This document shows, piece after piece, positions 28,022 to 36,881 of a DNA stretch of 64,000 bases. Source of the stretch: Clostridium bowmanii (GTDB lineage Bacteria; Bacillota; Clostridia; Clostridiales; Clostridiaceae); assembly GCF_018861315.1 (NCBI RefSeq), contig NZ_JAHLDL010000017.1, positions 35,537 through 99,536 of the forward strand. The letters are read 5' to 3'. Position numbers and translations under genes: made by a program. Below the pieces are notes generated by a model. The model saw only the letters and a list, made by a program, of their open reading frames with translations, ran no database searches and had not been told where the DNA came from. Each line of letters begins with the position of its first letter. Within the stretch, counting starts at the first letter, position 1.

Positions 28022-28072
28022 TAAAGACTATCATAGTAAAAGTTTAATAATTCTTTTACCATGATAGTCTTA
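28022..28072 (-). terminator. Terminator of the PRPP-synthetase-like gene
   Basis: A 20-bp stem with one mismatch pairs 28023-28042 with 28053-28072 just after the stop codon on the minus strand. Confidence 0.85.
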
Positions 28073-28111
28073 TATATGTACTTTTCTAATAATTTTGCAA
28101 ATTATAACTAC

Positions 28112-29266
28112 TTATATTGTTTTTTTGCTCAATAAATCTTTTATGCCTTTAGTCGCATCCATTAATGGAGCTATAGATTTATCATAATTCATGTTATTTA
28201 TTACGCTAGCAATGAACCCCGACATATCAACTTCACGGAACCATTTAGCTTTCTTAACTTCTTTAGGAATATAAGTTAAATTTGTTGAATATATTCTTTC
28301 AATTAAACCTTCTTCATAAAATTTGTTGAATTTTTCAATACCTTCAGTAAACAATGCAAAAGTTGCTGTAACAAATATTCTTTTTGCCTTACGTTTTTTA
28401 AGTTCCAATACTATATCAAAAATTGATTCACCTGATGCTATCATATCATCAACTATCAATACATCCTGTCCTTCGACTTCTCTTCCCATATATTCATGCT
28501 GGACTATTGGATTTTTACCATTTACTACTTTCGAATGGTCTCTTCTTTTATAAAATAACCCAATGTCAAGACCAATCACACTAGAGTAATAAACTGCTCT
28601 ATCCATTGCACCAGTGTCTGGGCTTATCACCAGCACCTTTGCTTTATCGATTAATAGTTCAGGCTCTTCTTCTAAAATAGTTTTCACTATTTCATAAGTG
28701 GGATATAAATTATCAAAGGATATAAGTGGTATTGCATTCTGAACATTTGGGTCATGAACATCAAAGGTTATAATATCATTAACCCCTAACCTTTCTAATT
28801 CTTGAAGTGCTATGGCACAATCAAGGGATTCTCTACGTTTTCTTCTATGTTGTCTACTTGCATAGAGTAATGGCATTATTACAGTTATTCTCCTTGCTTT
28901 TCCACCTAATGCAGATAAAACTCTCTTTATATCTTGAAAATGATCATCTGGACTTTTGTGGTTCTCAAAGCCATACATTGTATAGGTACAATTATAGTTT
29001 CCTACATCGCATAATATGAATATATCTTTACCTCTAACCGTATCTTCTATAATAATTTTCCCTTCACCGTTTGAAAATCTAGTATCAGTCATATTTATGA
29101 GAAAAGATTTTTCGCCATCTATGTTTGGATTTATAGATTCATTCATGTAGTCCTTACGTTTTCTCATTAAAATTTCATTAATTCTATTTCCAAGCTCTGA
29201 ACTACTTTCTAATGCCATAATACCTAGACTACAATATGGAATACTAGGTAATTCTTTAAGATCCAT
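28112..29266 (-). CDS. Ribose-phosphate pyrophosphokinase-like protein (long form)
   Basis: Homologous to PRPP synthetase, which makes PRPP from ribose-5-phosphate and ATP. The 384 aa exceed the usual ~315 by an N-terminal extension of about 60 residues. Motifs are diverged: the flexible loop reads MPLLYASRQHRRKRRESLDCA, and the PRPP-binding loop is DVLIVDDMIASGESI where standard enzymes have DDMIDTAGT. The FDVHD and PDTGA regions are recognisable. It may be an active second-type synthetase common in clostridia or a regulatory paralogue. The true housekeeping prs would be elsewhere. Confidence 0.82.
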   Translation of the reverse strand: MDLKELPSIPYCSLGIMALESSSELGNRINEILMRKRKDYMNESINPNIDGEKSFLINMTDTRFSNGEGKIIIEDTVRGKDIFILCDVGNYNCTYTMYGFENHKSPDDHFQDIKRVLSALGGKARRITVIMPLLYASRQHRRKRRESLDCAIALQELERLGVNDIITFDVHDPNVQNAIPLISFDNLYPTYEIVKTILEEEPELLIDKAKVLVISPDTGAMDRAVYYSSVIGLDIGLFYKRRDHSKVVNGKNPIVQHEYMGREVEGQDVLIVDDMIASGESIFDIVLELKKRKAKRIFVTATFALFTEGIEKFNKFYEEGLIERIYSTNLTYIPKEVKKAKWFREVDMSGFIASVINNMNYDKSIAPLMDATKGIKDLLSKKTI

Positions 29267-29541
29267 AATAATACCTCCTTGAAATATAAAAAAGCTGCTT
29301 AAACCAGCACCTACTCTATAATCTTATTAAACAATTTAACTCATTTGTTTTATAACATATATGTAATTTTAACATATATACAATTGTAAAAGAACCCCAA
29401 GATTATAAAATTGAATATTAAATTTTGAATATTCAACACTTCGAGTATATGATATAATAATATGCAATTGAAAAATTTACATAAATACAACCGCACTATT
29501 AGTTAACAAATATAAAAATTCAGATTGGAGATATGATATTA

Positions 29542-30369
29542 ATGCCTAATCAGGAAAACATTACAAATTTTATGCCAGCAGTAGTTGCAATTTTGCCTGA
29601 GTCAAATGAAGATATATATTTTTTATTTTGCAAGGATGAGTTATTAGTTAAATCTGTAGACAATAAGGCCATAATACCCGCTATTAAAGATCTAGAAAAT
29701 TTAGAATTAAATAATACTCAATATTTTGGGTCTATAAATGGTGAAAATTGCTTTTGTGGAGAATTATCTAAAGAATGTATTATTCCAAGCAATATGTATT
29801 TCAGCAAGTTTAAGGCACTAACTCATCATTTACCTTCAGATATGTTTTGGATAGGAGGTAGAGCTATCCAAATTGTAAACTTTAATAATGACCATAAATA
29901 TTGTGGCAGGTGTGGTACATTCGCAGAGAATGTACCAGGAGAAAGGGCTAAAAAATGTCCGAAATGCGGACTTGTAAATTACCCTAGAATTTCTCCTGCT
30001 ATAATTGTCGCTGTTGTTCGGGAAGGAAAATTGCTTCTTGCCCATAATACTCAATCTGCTTTGGATTTATATAGTGTTGTTGCTGGATTTGTAGAAGTTG
30101 GAGAAACTTTTGAGGATTGTGTTGCTCGTGAAGTTCGTGAGGAAACTGGAATTAATGTTAAAAATATAAAATATTTTGGAAATCAACCTTGGCCTTTCCC
30201 TAATTCTTTAATGATAGGATTTACTGCAGAATATGCAAGTGGTGAAATACAAGTAGATGGGAAGGAAATTAGTCAAGCTAACTGGTATAGTCCTAGCGAA
30301 ATACCTATAACACCTGACAGTATAAGCATAGCTAAAAAATTAATAAACTGGTTTACTGATAATTTTTAA
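29542..30369 (+). CDS. nudC: NADH pyrophosphatase NudC
   Basis: A Nudix hydrolase that cleaves NADH to NMNH and AMP and can remove NAD caps from RNA. A zinc ribbon (YCGRCG ... KKCPKCG) precedes the Nudix box GFVEVGETFEDCVAREVREETG, and the SQPWPFPNS-type signature (NQPWPFPNSLM) downstream of the box is diagnostic of NudC. The frame opens at ATG 29533, but the ttggag Shine-Dalgarno ends only 2 bases before it. The ATG at 29542 has proper spacing and is preferred, giving 275 aa. Confidence 0.94.
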   Translation: MPNQENITNFMPAVVAILPESNEDIYFLFCKDELLVKSVDNKAIIPAIKDLENLELNNTQYFGSINGENCFCGELSKECIIPSNMYFSKFKALTHHLPSDMFWIGGRAIQIVNFNNDHKYCGRCGTFAENVPGERAKKCPKCGLVNYPRISPAIIVAVVREGKLLLAHNTQSALDLYSVVAGFVEVGETFEDCVAREVREETGINVKNIKYFGNQPWPFPNSLMIGFTAEYASGEIQVDGKEISQANWYSPSEIPITPDSISIAKKLINWFTDNF

Positions 30370-30390
30370 AATATTATAAAATAAAATAAA

Positions 30391-30437
30391 TAGAAGTTAG
30401 AATTCTTAATTCTTAGCGAATTAGATCCTAACTTCTA
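30391..30437. terminator. Terminator hairpin shared by nudC and a minus-strand transcript
   Basis: tagaagttag (30391-30400) pairs with ctaacttcta (30428-30437), with aattc/gaatt pairing inside. On the minus strand it is followed by a T-rich run (ATTTATTTTATTTT). Confidence 0.75.
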
Positions 30438-30463
30438 CTTTCTCTTAATATATTCAACAACAT
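30428..30463 (-). CDS. Possible 11-aa peptide
   Basis: An AAGGAG (30469-30474) precedes ATG by 5 bases and the frame encodes MLLNILRESRS before a TAG that lies inside the terminator stem. The arrangement is like a leader peptide or the short coding end of a dual-function RNA. Translation is unproven. Confidence 0.35.
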   Translation of the reverse strand: MLLNILRESRS

Positions 30464-30938
30464 TTTTTCTCCTTAAACTATATTTCCGTTTTTTATCTTA
30501 ATCATTAAATTAGTATTGAGTTACGAACTTAAACTTTAATTATTACGGTAAGCTATCTCTTGTATTCCTAAGTAATTACTTTAATGGCTTCTTAGCCGAT
30601 TGCAATGGCAATCATCATTTAATTATTAGTTTACTTATAGTTTTTATATATTTTTATGACCTCGCCCCACTCTCTTATTTTTCAATTTGTTGGGGGTATC
30701 AAGTTTTGTTTAAAGATTTTACTAAATATATGATAAGTTGCGCTTCTTATATTTATAATGTAACACGCTAATAATACTTTGTCAATAGTTATTATTAATC
30801 AATATAGGAAATTTATAATTTCATTACCTAATTTTGTGTTATAATTTTAAACATATTAAAGAAAATATGGTGTGAGTAATTTTAAGTATATTTTCTTAAA
30901 TGTGTCTAAAATAAAATAACAAGGAAAGAGGTTTAACC

Positions 30939-32114
30939 ATGAATAAAAAAGAATTGGCAGACATACGAAAAGAATTTAAATTAGATAGTGGAATGATGAA
31001 GATTCAAGAAATTTATAGTGTGTATTTAAAAAAAGATAATGTACAGATTGATTTTGAGCCAGTTATTCATTCAGAATTTGATTTCTTTGATAGAATGGAT
31101 ATGGATAAAAAAGAGCTTTTTCTAGGTAATTTCAAGAAAGTACTTACAGGTGCCCTTGACACTAAAATTTTTGAATTGGATTTTCAAAGTACAGAAGAAG
31201 ATAACAACACTCAAACAATTTTGGGCACTGCTTTAAAATCAAGTGTTAAAACTGAAATTGAAAGCTCCCTTAATAAACTTATTAAAAAAATTGCAGCTAA
31301 CTATAAATATGAAACTGATGTGGTGGTTACTTTTATCAAAGCTGAATATTGGCTAGGTTCTACTCATAGAAATATGGATGCAGGTGAAAGCATAGATGAT
31401 GCGGTCCAAGCTTTTAATTTCATTCTTTCAAGTGTAAATAAAATTGATGTTCCAAAACGAACTCTAAAATTTGACTATACTGATAAAGAATTCAAAGCAA
31501 ATTCGACCTTAGATTCAGTTATCAATCTTAATTCTCCCTTAGAGGGCTTCATGTTCCCTAGTCTTACCAGTGGGTATACAGACGTAAATAAAATTTTGTA
31601 TTATGCCTCAAAACCTAAAGAGTTAAACTCCACCTTCATTGAGAATGTTCTTAACTGTGGTTTTAAATTTACTGCTGAAGACGAAAAAAACTGCTTTGGT
31701 GATATATTAAAATCCATAATTGGAGACAAGATAAAACCTGAACTTATGCAAGACATTTATGTTAATATACATGAGCTTTCACAGCAAGCTGAGGAAGGAG
31801 AAACTGCTACACTTGGGATTGAGGATATTAAAAACATTCTTAATAATTGTAGCGCAGAGATTGCATGCGATATTGAAACTGCTTTTGAAGAAACTTGTGG
31901 TAGCAAATATGATTTTAAAATAAACAATATTGTACCTGAATTTAATTCAAAATCCATTAAAATTACTAGTGAAATGGCGAATATTACACTAACCCCTAAA
32001 GATCTTAATTCTGTTAAACAAGTTAAGAATAAAGATGGTAAACGCTGTCTACTTATTGAAATTGATGAGGACATTATAATAGAAGGATTCAAATTAGAGA
32101 CTGAAGAGTTTTAA
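30939..32114 (+). CDS. DUF4317 family protein
   Basis: A 391-aa soluble protein beginning MNKKELADIRKEFK and continuing with an IQEIYSVYL segment and a KKVLTGAL helix, the opening pattern of DUF4317 proteins, which are common in Clostridia and have no known function. It is acidic, mixed alpha/beta, with no membrane segment. An aaggaaagagg ribosome binding site precedes the ATG. Monocistronic, with a shared terminator. Confidence 0.8.
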   Translation: MNKKELADIRKEFKLDSGMMKIQEIYSVYLKKDNVQIDFEPVIHSEFDFFDRMDMDKKELFLGNFKKVLTGALDTKIFELDFQSTEEDNNTQTILGTALKSSVKTEIESSLNKLIKKIAANYKYETDVVVTFIKAEYWLGSTHRNMDAGESIDDAVQAFNFILSSVNKIDVPKRTLKFDYTDKEFKANSTLDSVINLNSPLEGFMFPSLTSGYTDVNKILYYASKPKELNSTFIENVLNCGFKFTAEDEKNCFGDILKSIIGDKIKPELMQDIYVNIHELSQQAEEGETATLGIEDIKNILNNCSAEIACDIETAFEETCGSKYDFKINNIVPEFNSKSIKITSEMANITLTPKDLNSVKQVKNKDGKRCLLIEIDEDIIIEGFKLETEEF

Positions 32115-32123
32115 AAATAAAGA

Positions 32124-32158
32124 AGAATATTAGTGCATCTTAATGACACTAATATTCT
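32124..32158. terminator. Bidirectional terminator
   Basis: A 12-bp perfect stem (32124-32135 with 32147-32158) with an 11-base loop between convergent DUF4317 and response regulator genes. Confidence 0.88.
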
Positions 32159-32844
32159 CCTTTTATTCTGTATTTATTTTTAGGCCTACCAACTTTACCA
32201 TATTCCATTTCTACCACAAGCTTTTGTTCTTTTTCTAAATAATCTAAATATCTTCTAGCAGTTATTCTAGAAACTCCAATATTGCTTGCAATCTGCTCTG
32301 ATGTGAAATATTTATCCTTCATATCAGTTATACCAACTATAACTTTTTCATAAGTATATTGATTAAATCCCTTGATATCACCAATATTCTCATAATATTC
32401 TATGACATGTTTATTTTCCTTAATAGTATATTTATCAATATTTTCTTGCTCCATGCTATCAATGTTTCTAAAACTATTTTTTCTGCTTTTAAATTGAAGC
32501 AAGGCTTCCTTAAATCTATTAAATTTAAATGGCTTTACTAAATAATCTACTGCACCATATCTAAATGCTTCTTCAACAGTTTCTGTATTCCTATCTGCAG
32601 TGATTAATATAACATCACATTTTAGGTTTTCCAGTCTTATCCACTTTAATAAGTCTGTACCTAATCCCTGTGGGAAAAAAACATCTAATAATATTAGGTC
32701 AGGACTCCCACTTATTATAACTTCTTTCGCTTTTTCAATAGAGTTCACACTATTATATAATATAAACCCCTCTACTTTTTTCAAGAATTTTTCGTTTATT
32801 TCTCTAACCATCGGGTCGTCTTCAACAATAAGAACCTTAATCAT
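32149..32844 (-). CDS. Response regulator, CitB/DcuR family
   Basis: A receiver domain (IVEDDPMVREIN, phospho-acceptor Asp in LILLDVFFPQG near residue 54, KPF at about 104) is joined to a C-terminal helix-turn-helix (SEQIASNIGVSRITARRYLDYLE). The DNA-binding part with RITARRYL is typical of the DcuR/CitT/DctR/MalR group, which respond to dicarboxylates or citrate. It overlaps the sensor kinase by 8 bp and is the last gene of an FMN-lipoprotein/kinase/regulator operon. Confidence 0.93.
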   Translation of the reverse strand: MIKVLIVEDDPMVREINEKFLKKVEGFILYNSVNSIEKAKEVIISGSPDLILLDVFFPQGLGTDLLKWIRLENLKCDVILITADRNTETVEEAFRYGAVDYLVKPFKFNRFKEALLQFKSRKNSFRNIDSMEQENIDKYTIKENKHVIEYYENIGDIKGFNQYTYEKVIVGITDMKDKYFTSEQIASNIGVSRITARRYLDYLEKEQKLVVEMEYGKVGRPKNKYRIKGEY

Positions 32845-34426
32845 ATCTCCTACCCCTTTTCATTGGTATGAATATATCCCATATAGTCCCATTCTCTTGT
32901 AGAATATTTATATCTCCACCTGCATAATCTACTATTTGTTTTACAATACTAAGCCCAAATCCTCTATTCCCAGCTTTAGTTGTAAATCCTCTAGTAAAAA
33001 CCTTATCCACTATATTTTCACTAATTCCTGGGCCATTATCTTGAATTCTTATTCTAAGTTCATCAGTATTAGATATTAGCCTTACAAATATCTTACCATT
33101 TTCAAATTTCACTAATTCTTCTATAGAGTTCTCAATTAAGTTCCCGATAACAGAGCAAATCTCATCTACTGTTATTGTTTCAGGAATTTTATCTAGATAG
33201 GAATTCGAATCAATTTCTACTGAAATTTTGGCTTCTGTTGCTTTGTTATATTTAGCAAGCAGGAGCCCCGCTATGTGTGTATTTTTAATTCTTTTGCTGA
33301 GAATTTCAGAAACTTCTCCGCGAAGCTTAGATATATGAGAAATATATTCAACAGCCTCATCATATTCTTCCAATTGTATAAGTCCTGAAATAGTATGAAT
33401 TTTATTCATAAACTCATGGTTTTGTGCTCTTAAGGCACAGGTCATTCTTTTAATTCCAGTTAATTCTTCTGCCATGTTCTTAACCTCGGTTAAATCTTGA
33501 AAACTAGATACAACCCCTATAATTTCTTCTTTATGATCTTTTAATAAGGTATGACTACACATAAGGGTTTTATCTTGCCCTATTTTAATTTCATGATTAT
33601 ATACAGCTTCCTTCGTCCTCAATACTTCCATCATTTCATCTGTATAATTAAAGTTTAATTTATCAACACTTTCACCTATGCACCCATCATCTAGTTTTAA
33701 TATTTGCTTAGCTATTTTATTAAACAAAATTATTTTTCCACTACTGTCTATAGCTATAATCCCATTTTTGAGATTTTGTAATATTAAATCTTTCTGGCCT
33801 AGTAGTAGAGCAATTTCCTTTGGCTCCAGCCCAAATATGCTTTTTTTTATTGTATCAGCTAAAAGGGCTGCAGCTATTATGCCCATTAAAAGTGCTGCTA
33901 CTAAAACGATCTTTAAATTGAATAAATGGTCACTAAGTTCGGCATATACAGTTTCTGTTAAAAGACCCACTAAAACTGCTCCTACTTGTTTTTCCTTATA
34001 ATATATGGGAACGAAGGCTCTTGTCGCAGAAATCAAAACGTTTCTGTCCCTAGCCACATAGGATTCTCCCTTTGTTAGCACCTGCTGTTCCCCACCGTCG
34101 GCATATTTTTTACCTAGTGAATTCCCATAAGGATAGGAATATTTAATTCCCTTCATATCCATAACAATAATATATTGAAATCTAGTTTTCTTTCTGAAGC
34201 TTTCTATAGTATCTTGGACAATTTTATAATTCTTTGAAGTTGCTAAAGTTTCTTCAATTATATCCATAGAAGCGATAGTTACAGCCAAATCCATAGCATT
34301 ATTTCCCATTTGAGTTTCCACAGAATTTTGTGCTTGATAATAAGTAACAATACCTATGCTACCAATAACCATAAATATTATAATACTTATAAATATTGTT
34401 AATCTATACTGTAATTTCAATGACAC
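32837..34426 (-). CDS. Sensor histidine kinase, CitA/DcuS family
   Basis: Membrane helix (10-30), an extracytoplasmic PAS/Cache-like sensor (~31-165), a second helix (~170-195), a cytoplasmic PAS (~215-320), then a DHp segment with RAQNHEFMNKIHTISG (the phospho-His is the NHEF-x-N histidine) and an HATPase domain (NLIENSIEEL, DNGPGI, GFGLSIVKQIV). This order and the NHEFMNK motif are diagnostic of the CitA/DcuS group. The ligand may be a carboxylate. It follows the FMN-binding lipoprotein by 11 bp, which hints at control of redox or anion respiration genes nearby. Confidence 0.93.
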   Translation of the reverse strand: MSLKLQYRLTIFISIIIFMVIGSIGIVTYYQAQNSVETQMGNNAMDLAVTIASMDIIEETLATSKNYKIVQDTIESFRKKTRFQYIIVMDMKGIKYSYPYGNSLGKKYADGGEQQVLTKGESYVARDRNVLISATRAFVPIYYKEKQVGAVLVGLLTETVYAELSDHLFNLKIVLVAALLMGIIAAALLADTIKKSIFGLEPKEIALLLGQKDLILQNLKNGIIAIDSSGKIILFNKIAKQILKLDDGCIGESVDKLNFNYTDEMMEVLRTKEAVYNHEIKIGQDKTLMCSHTLLKDHKEEIIGVVSSFQDLTEVKNMAEELTGIKRMTCALRAQNHEFMNKIHTISGLIQLEEYDEAVEYISHISKLRGEVSEILSKRIKNTHIAGLLLAKYNKATEAKISVEIDSNSYLDKIPETITVDEICSVIGNLIENSIEELVKFENGKIFVRLISNTDELRIRIQDNGPGISENIVDKVFTRGFTTKAGNRGFGLSIVKQIVDYAGGDINILQENGTIWDIFIPMKRGRRYD

Positions 34427-34437
34427 TTCACCTCGTA

Positions 34438-34791
34438 TTATGGTTTTTTAACTTTAGCTTTATCTAAAGCATTTTTAATGGCTTTAAGAAGACCATTACT
34501 TGTATAGGTAGCCCCTGCAACAACCTCAACCACTGGGCTATTCGCCTTTATTACTCTTGGTGGAATTTTTTCATAAACTATTTCAGCTATCACTGGAGTT
34601 TCTTCTTGCTCCAATACTTTAATATTTTTTATTTCATAGGGATCCGTCTCTACTTGTACCTTTATAGGCCCTATATGTCCTTCGGCATTTCCTTCATAAA
34701 TTCCTTCTTTATAAATTATGTTTTTAGAATCACAAGCCAGAAGTCCAGTGACTAAAATTATAGATAATGCTAGTCCTATTATTTTTTTCAA
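34438..34791 (-). CDS. FMN-binding lipoprotein (PplA-like, single domain)
   Basis: A 117-aa lipoprotein: signal sequence with lipobox TGLLAC (lipidated Cys20), then one FMN_bind domain. The flavinylation motif VVAGATYTSNGL places covalent FMN on a Thr near residue 95, attached by an ApbE-type transferase that is not in this window. Such proteins carry electrons outside the membrane; PplA of Listeria has two of these domains and takes part in extracellular electron transfer. It heads the operon with the CitA/DcuS-type two-component system. Confidence 0.87.
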   Translation of the reverse strand: MKKIIGLALSIILVTGLLACDSKNIIYKEGIYEGNAEGHIGPIKVQVETDPYEIKNIKVLEQEETPVIAEIVYEKIPPRVIKANSPVVEVVAGATYTSNGLLKAIKNALDKAKVKKP

Positions 34792-34924
34792 GTATGTTCC
34801 CTCCCTTGTTATTCTGTTAACCTTTTATAATATAAATAGTGATTGTTATAATTATATCATTTTTCTACTTTTGTGTCATATTTAGTACACAATTTAATAG
34901 AACATTACATATTTAATCAAAATA

Positions 34925-34946
34925 AATCCAATAATCTTATTGGATT
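34925..34946 (-). terminator. Terminator of the quinone/ABC operon
   Basis: aatccaataa pairs with ttattggatt (34925-34934 with 34937-34946) directly at the permease stop codon, then TTTATTTT on the minus strand. Confidence 0.75.
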
Positions 34947-35689
34947 CACCTCCACGGACAAAATATTCCTTCTAAAATATCAGTTATGATAAATAAAAAC
35001 AGGCCAATTATACTTAAAATTATAATACCTGAATACATTTGAATATAGTTAATTCGCATCCAGGAGTCCATAATAAAATATCCCATTCCATATTCAGTAC
35101 CAAAATTTTCAGTAAAAAACAAAACGGATATTGCTGTACCTATTCCTATTCGAAGGGATGTTAATACAGCTTTAAGTATTCCTGGAAAAATGATTTCTTT
35201 TATTATTTGAAAATTTGTTGCCCCTAATGAATACATAGGATAAAATACTTCTTCCGGAATATTTTTCACTTCATCTCGTATATTAACCACAACCGGGAAA
35301 AAAGTAATTAAAAAAATCATAACTATTTTTGTTAAATCCCCTAACCCAAAAATAAGCATTACTATAGGAAGTAATGCAATCTTAGGCACTGGATAATTAA
35401 AGTAAATAATTGGTGAAAATATTAAATCGATTTTTTTAAAATAACCCATCAAAATTCCTACTGGTATTCCTATTGCTAAAGTAAATAGCAGTCCTACTAT
35501 AATTCTATTGAAACTGTAGACAACATGGATTGCAATATCACTCCGAAAGGTTATAAAAATATTTATTATTATTGCATAAGGTGGTGGAAATAGTGGATTG
35601 TTAATAATTATTGCTCCTATTTGCCATAATACAAAAACAATAATAAAAGCAATAATAAAATTAACTATTTTATTTTCTTTAAGTCTCAT
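34946..35689 (-). CDS. ABC transporter permease (SsuC/TauC/ThiX-like)
   Basis: A 247-aa permease with six hydrophobic segments and the binding-protein-dependent EAA loop (YSLGATNFQIIKEIIFPGILKAV). It is of the nitrate/sulfonate/taurine/pyrimidine-precursor class. The start ATG overlaps the stop of the ATPase gene (ATGA). There is no substrate-binding protein in the operon, and the neighbouring genes are quinone-tail biosynthesis genes, so it might import an aromatic precursor; that is inference only. The ATPase partner is interrupted by a stop codon. Confidence 0.88.
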   Translation of the reverse strand: MRLKENKIVNFIIAFIIVFVLWQIGAIIINNPLFPPPYAIIINIFITFRSDIAIHVVYSFNRIIVGLLFTLAIGIPVGILMGYFKKIDLIFSPIIYFNYPVPKIALLPIVMLIFGLGDLTKIVMIFLITFFPVVVNIRDEVKNIPEEVFYPMYSLGATNFQIIKEIIFPGILKAVLTSLRIGIGTAISVLFFTENFGTEYGMGYFIMDSWMRINYIQMYSGIIILSIIGLFLFIITDILEGIFCPWR

Positions 35690-36438
35690 TCCTGCATGTC
35701 TCCTTTAAGAATTTTTCTAAGTTTATCTTTTATATTTATGTACTCCAAATCAACTTCCATATTTACACATCCAAACAATGGATTACTTATAACTTCAACT
35801 ATTGTTCCTGGTGACGAGGAGATTACAGCAATATCCTTCGCTAAATATATTGCTTCTTTAATATCATGGGTTATAATTATAGTTGTAACTTTATGTTCTT
35901 TTCAAGCCTCTAAAAACATTTTTTGAACATCTTCTCTAGTCATAGCATCTAAGGCAGAAAAGGACTCATCCATTAAAAGTAAATTTGGTTTTAGTAATAG
36001 TGCCCTAGCTATGGCAACTCTCTGCATTTGTCCCCTGCTTAACTGATTTGGATATCTTTTAATAAATTCTTTAAACTTTAACTCATTTAATAACTTCTCA
36101 TAAAAATCCATATCTATATTTACCTTACCATCTTTGATTTTAGCAGATAATAATATATTTTGTTCTACGGTTTTCCATTTAACTAATCCATAATTCTGAG
36201 GTATTAATCCAATTCTATATATCTTAGGATTTACTGCCAACCCATCTATTGAAACTTGGCCGGAGTAATCCACAATAATGCCTGCTAAGACTTTTAAAAG
36301 GGTGGATTTTCCTGCACCGGAGGGGCCAATTATAGCACATATTTCCCCTTTCTCCACTGTTAAATTTATATTTTCTATGACTTTTACATTTTTGCCCTTG
36401 TTTTCATACCAAACATTTAAATCATTTATTTTTATCAT
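35686..36438 (-). pseudogene. ABC transporter ATP-binding protein interrupted by TGA
   Basis: Walker A (GPSGAGKST), a Q-loop, signature LSRGQMQRVA and Walker B (LLLMDES) are intact. The reading frame then meets TGA at 35902-35904 where the family has Trp (FLEA-W-KEHK). Beyond it the same frame continues to the H-loop (IIITHDIKEA) and ends overlapping the permease start. One G-to-A change (TGG to TGA) therefore removes the H-loop and the last ~70 residues. The start is ATG 36438, with gtggag upstream and an ATGA overlap with the UbiX stop. It is non-functional unless the stop is read through or the base is an error. Confidence 0.88.
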
Positions 36439-36881
36439 TTGCGATTGCTCCACTCATGATATAAATCACTATCTATATTTAAGCTTGTAAGAATCCTTCC
36501 TACAGTAATATTTACAATGTCTTCAATTGTTTTAGGTCTTTCATAAAAAACCGGCATTGGCGGTATTATCAAAACATTTAAATCACTTAAAAAAAGCATA
36601 TTCTTAAGATGGATAGAACTAAGTGGTGTTTCTCTTGGAATCAAAATCAACTTTCTTTTTTCTTTAATCATTACATCCGCGGCTCTTATTAATAAATTAT
36701 CTGAGGTGCCACTTTTAATTTTTGAAAGTGTTCCCATGGAGCATGGAACAATTACCATTCCATCAGTCTTAAATGAACCACTTGCTATAGCTGAGAACAT
36801 ATCATCAATATCACATAATTTAAGTTTGCTACTATTTTTGTTGATATTTTGAATCCATATATCAAAATTTATTTCAAGCAA
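36435..36881 (-). pseudogene. ubiX: 5'-truncated UbiX-type flavin prenyltransferase
   Basis: From the codons for SAIASGSFKTDGMVIVPCSM onward this is a clear UbiX/Pad1 protein: SDNLLIRAADV, RRKLILIPRETPLS-type segment and IPPMPVFYERPKTI. The ~50 N-terminal residues that carry the FMN-binding GxTGAS motif are missing, and the frame runs straight out of the UbiA gene with a 7-base overlap. A TTG would have to serve as start. UbiX makes the prenylated flavin used by UbiD decarboxylases. The truncation suggests a UbiA/UbiX deletion. Confidence 0.85.

Larger units (their letters stand above)
30391..30785 (-). ncRNA. Candidate structured transcript with leader peptide
   Basis: The minus strand carries a promoter (TTGACA, RC of 30780-30785; 17-bp spacer; TACATT at 30757-30762), then ~290 nt with no ORF, then a tiny ORF and a terminator. 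Two hairpins stack directly on each other: GATTGC-CATT-GCAATC (30598-30613) and GGCT-AAGA-AGCC (30586-30597). A C-run and G-run (CCCCC and GUGGGG) could pair nearby. It resembles a structured leader or small RNA, but no known riboswitch consensus was recognised. Confidence 0.45.

Noticed and set aside
29290..29320. Possible attenuator hairpin upstream of the PRPP-synthetase-like gene
   Set aside because: Only four base pairs form before the T-run, too weak for a terminator.
30480..30780. Known riboswitch in the nudC/DUF4317 spacer
   Set aside because: Compared by eye with T-box, SAM, THF, ZTP, glycine and both c-di-GMP consensus cores; none matches.
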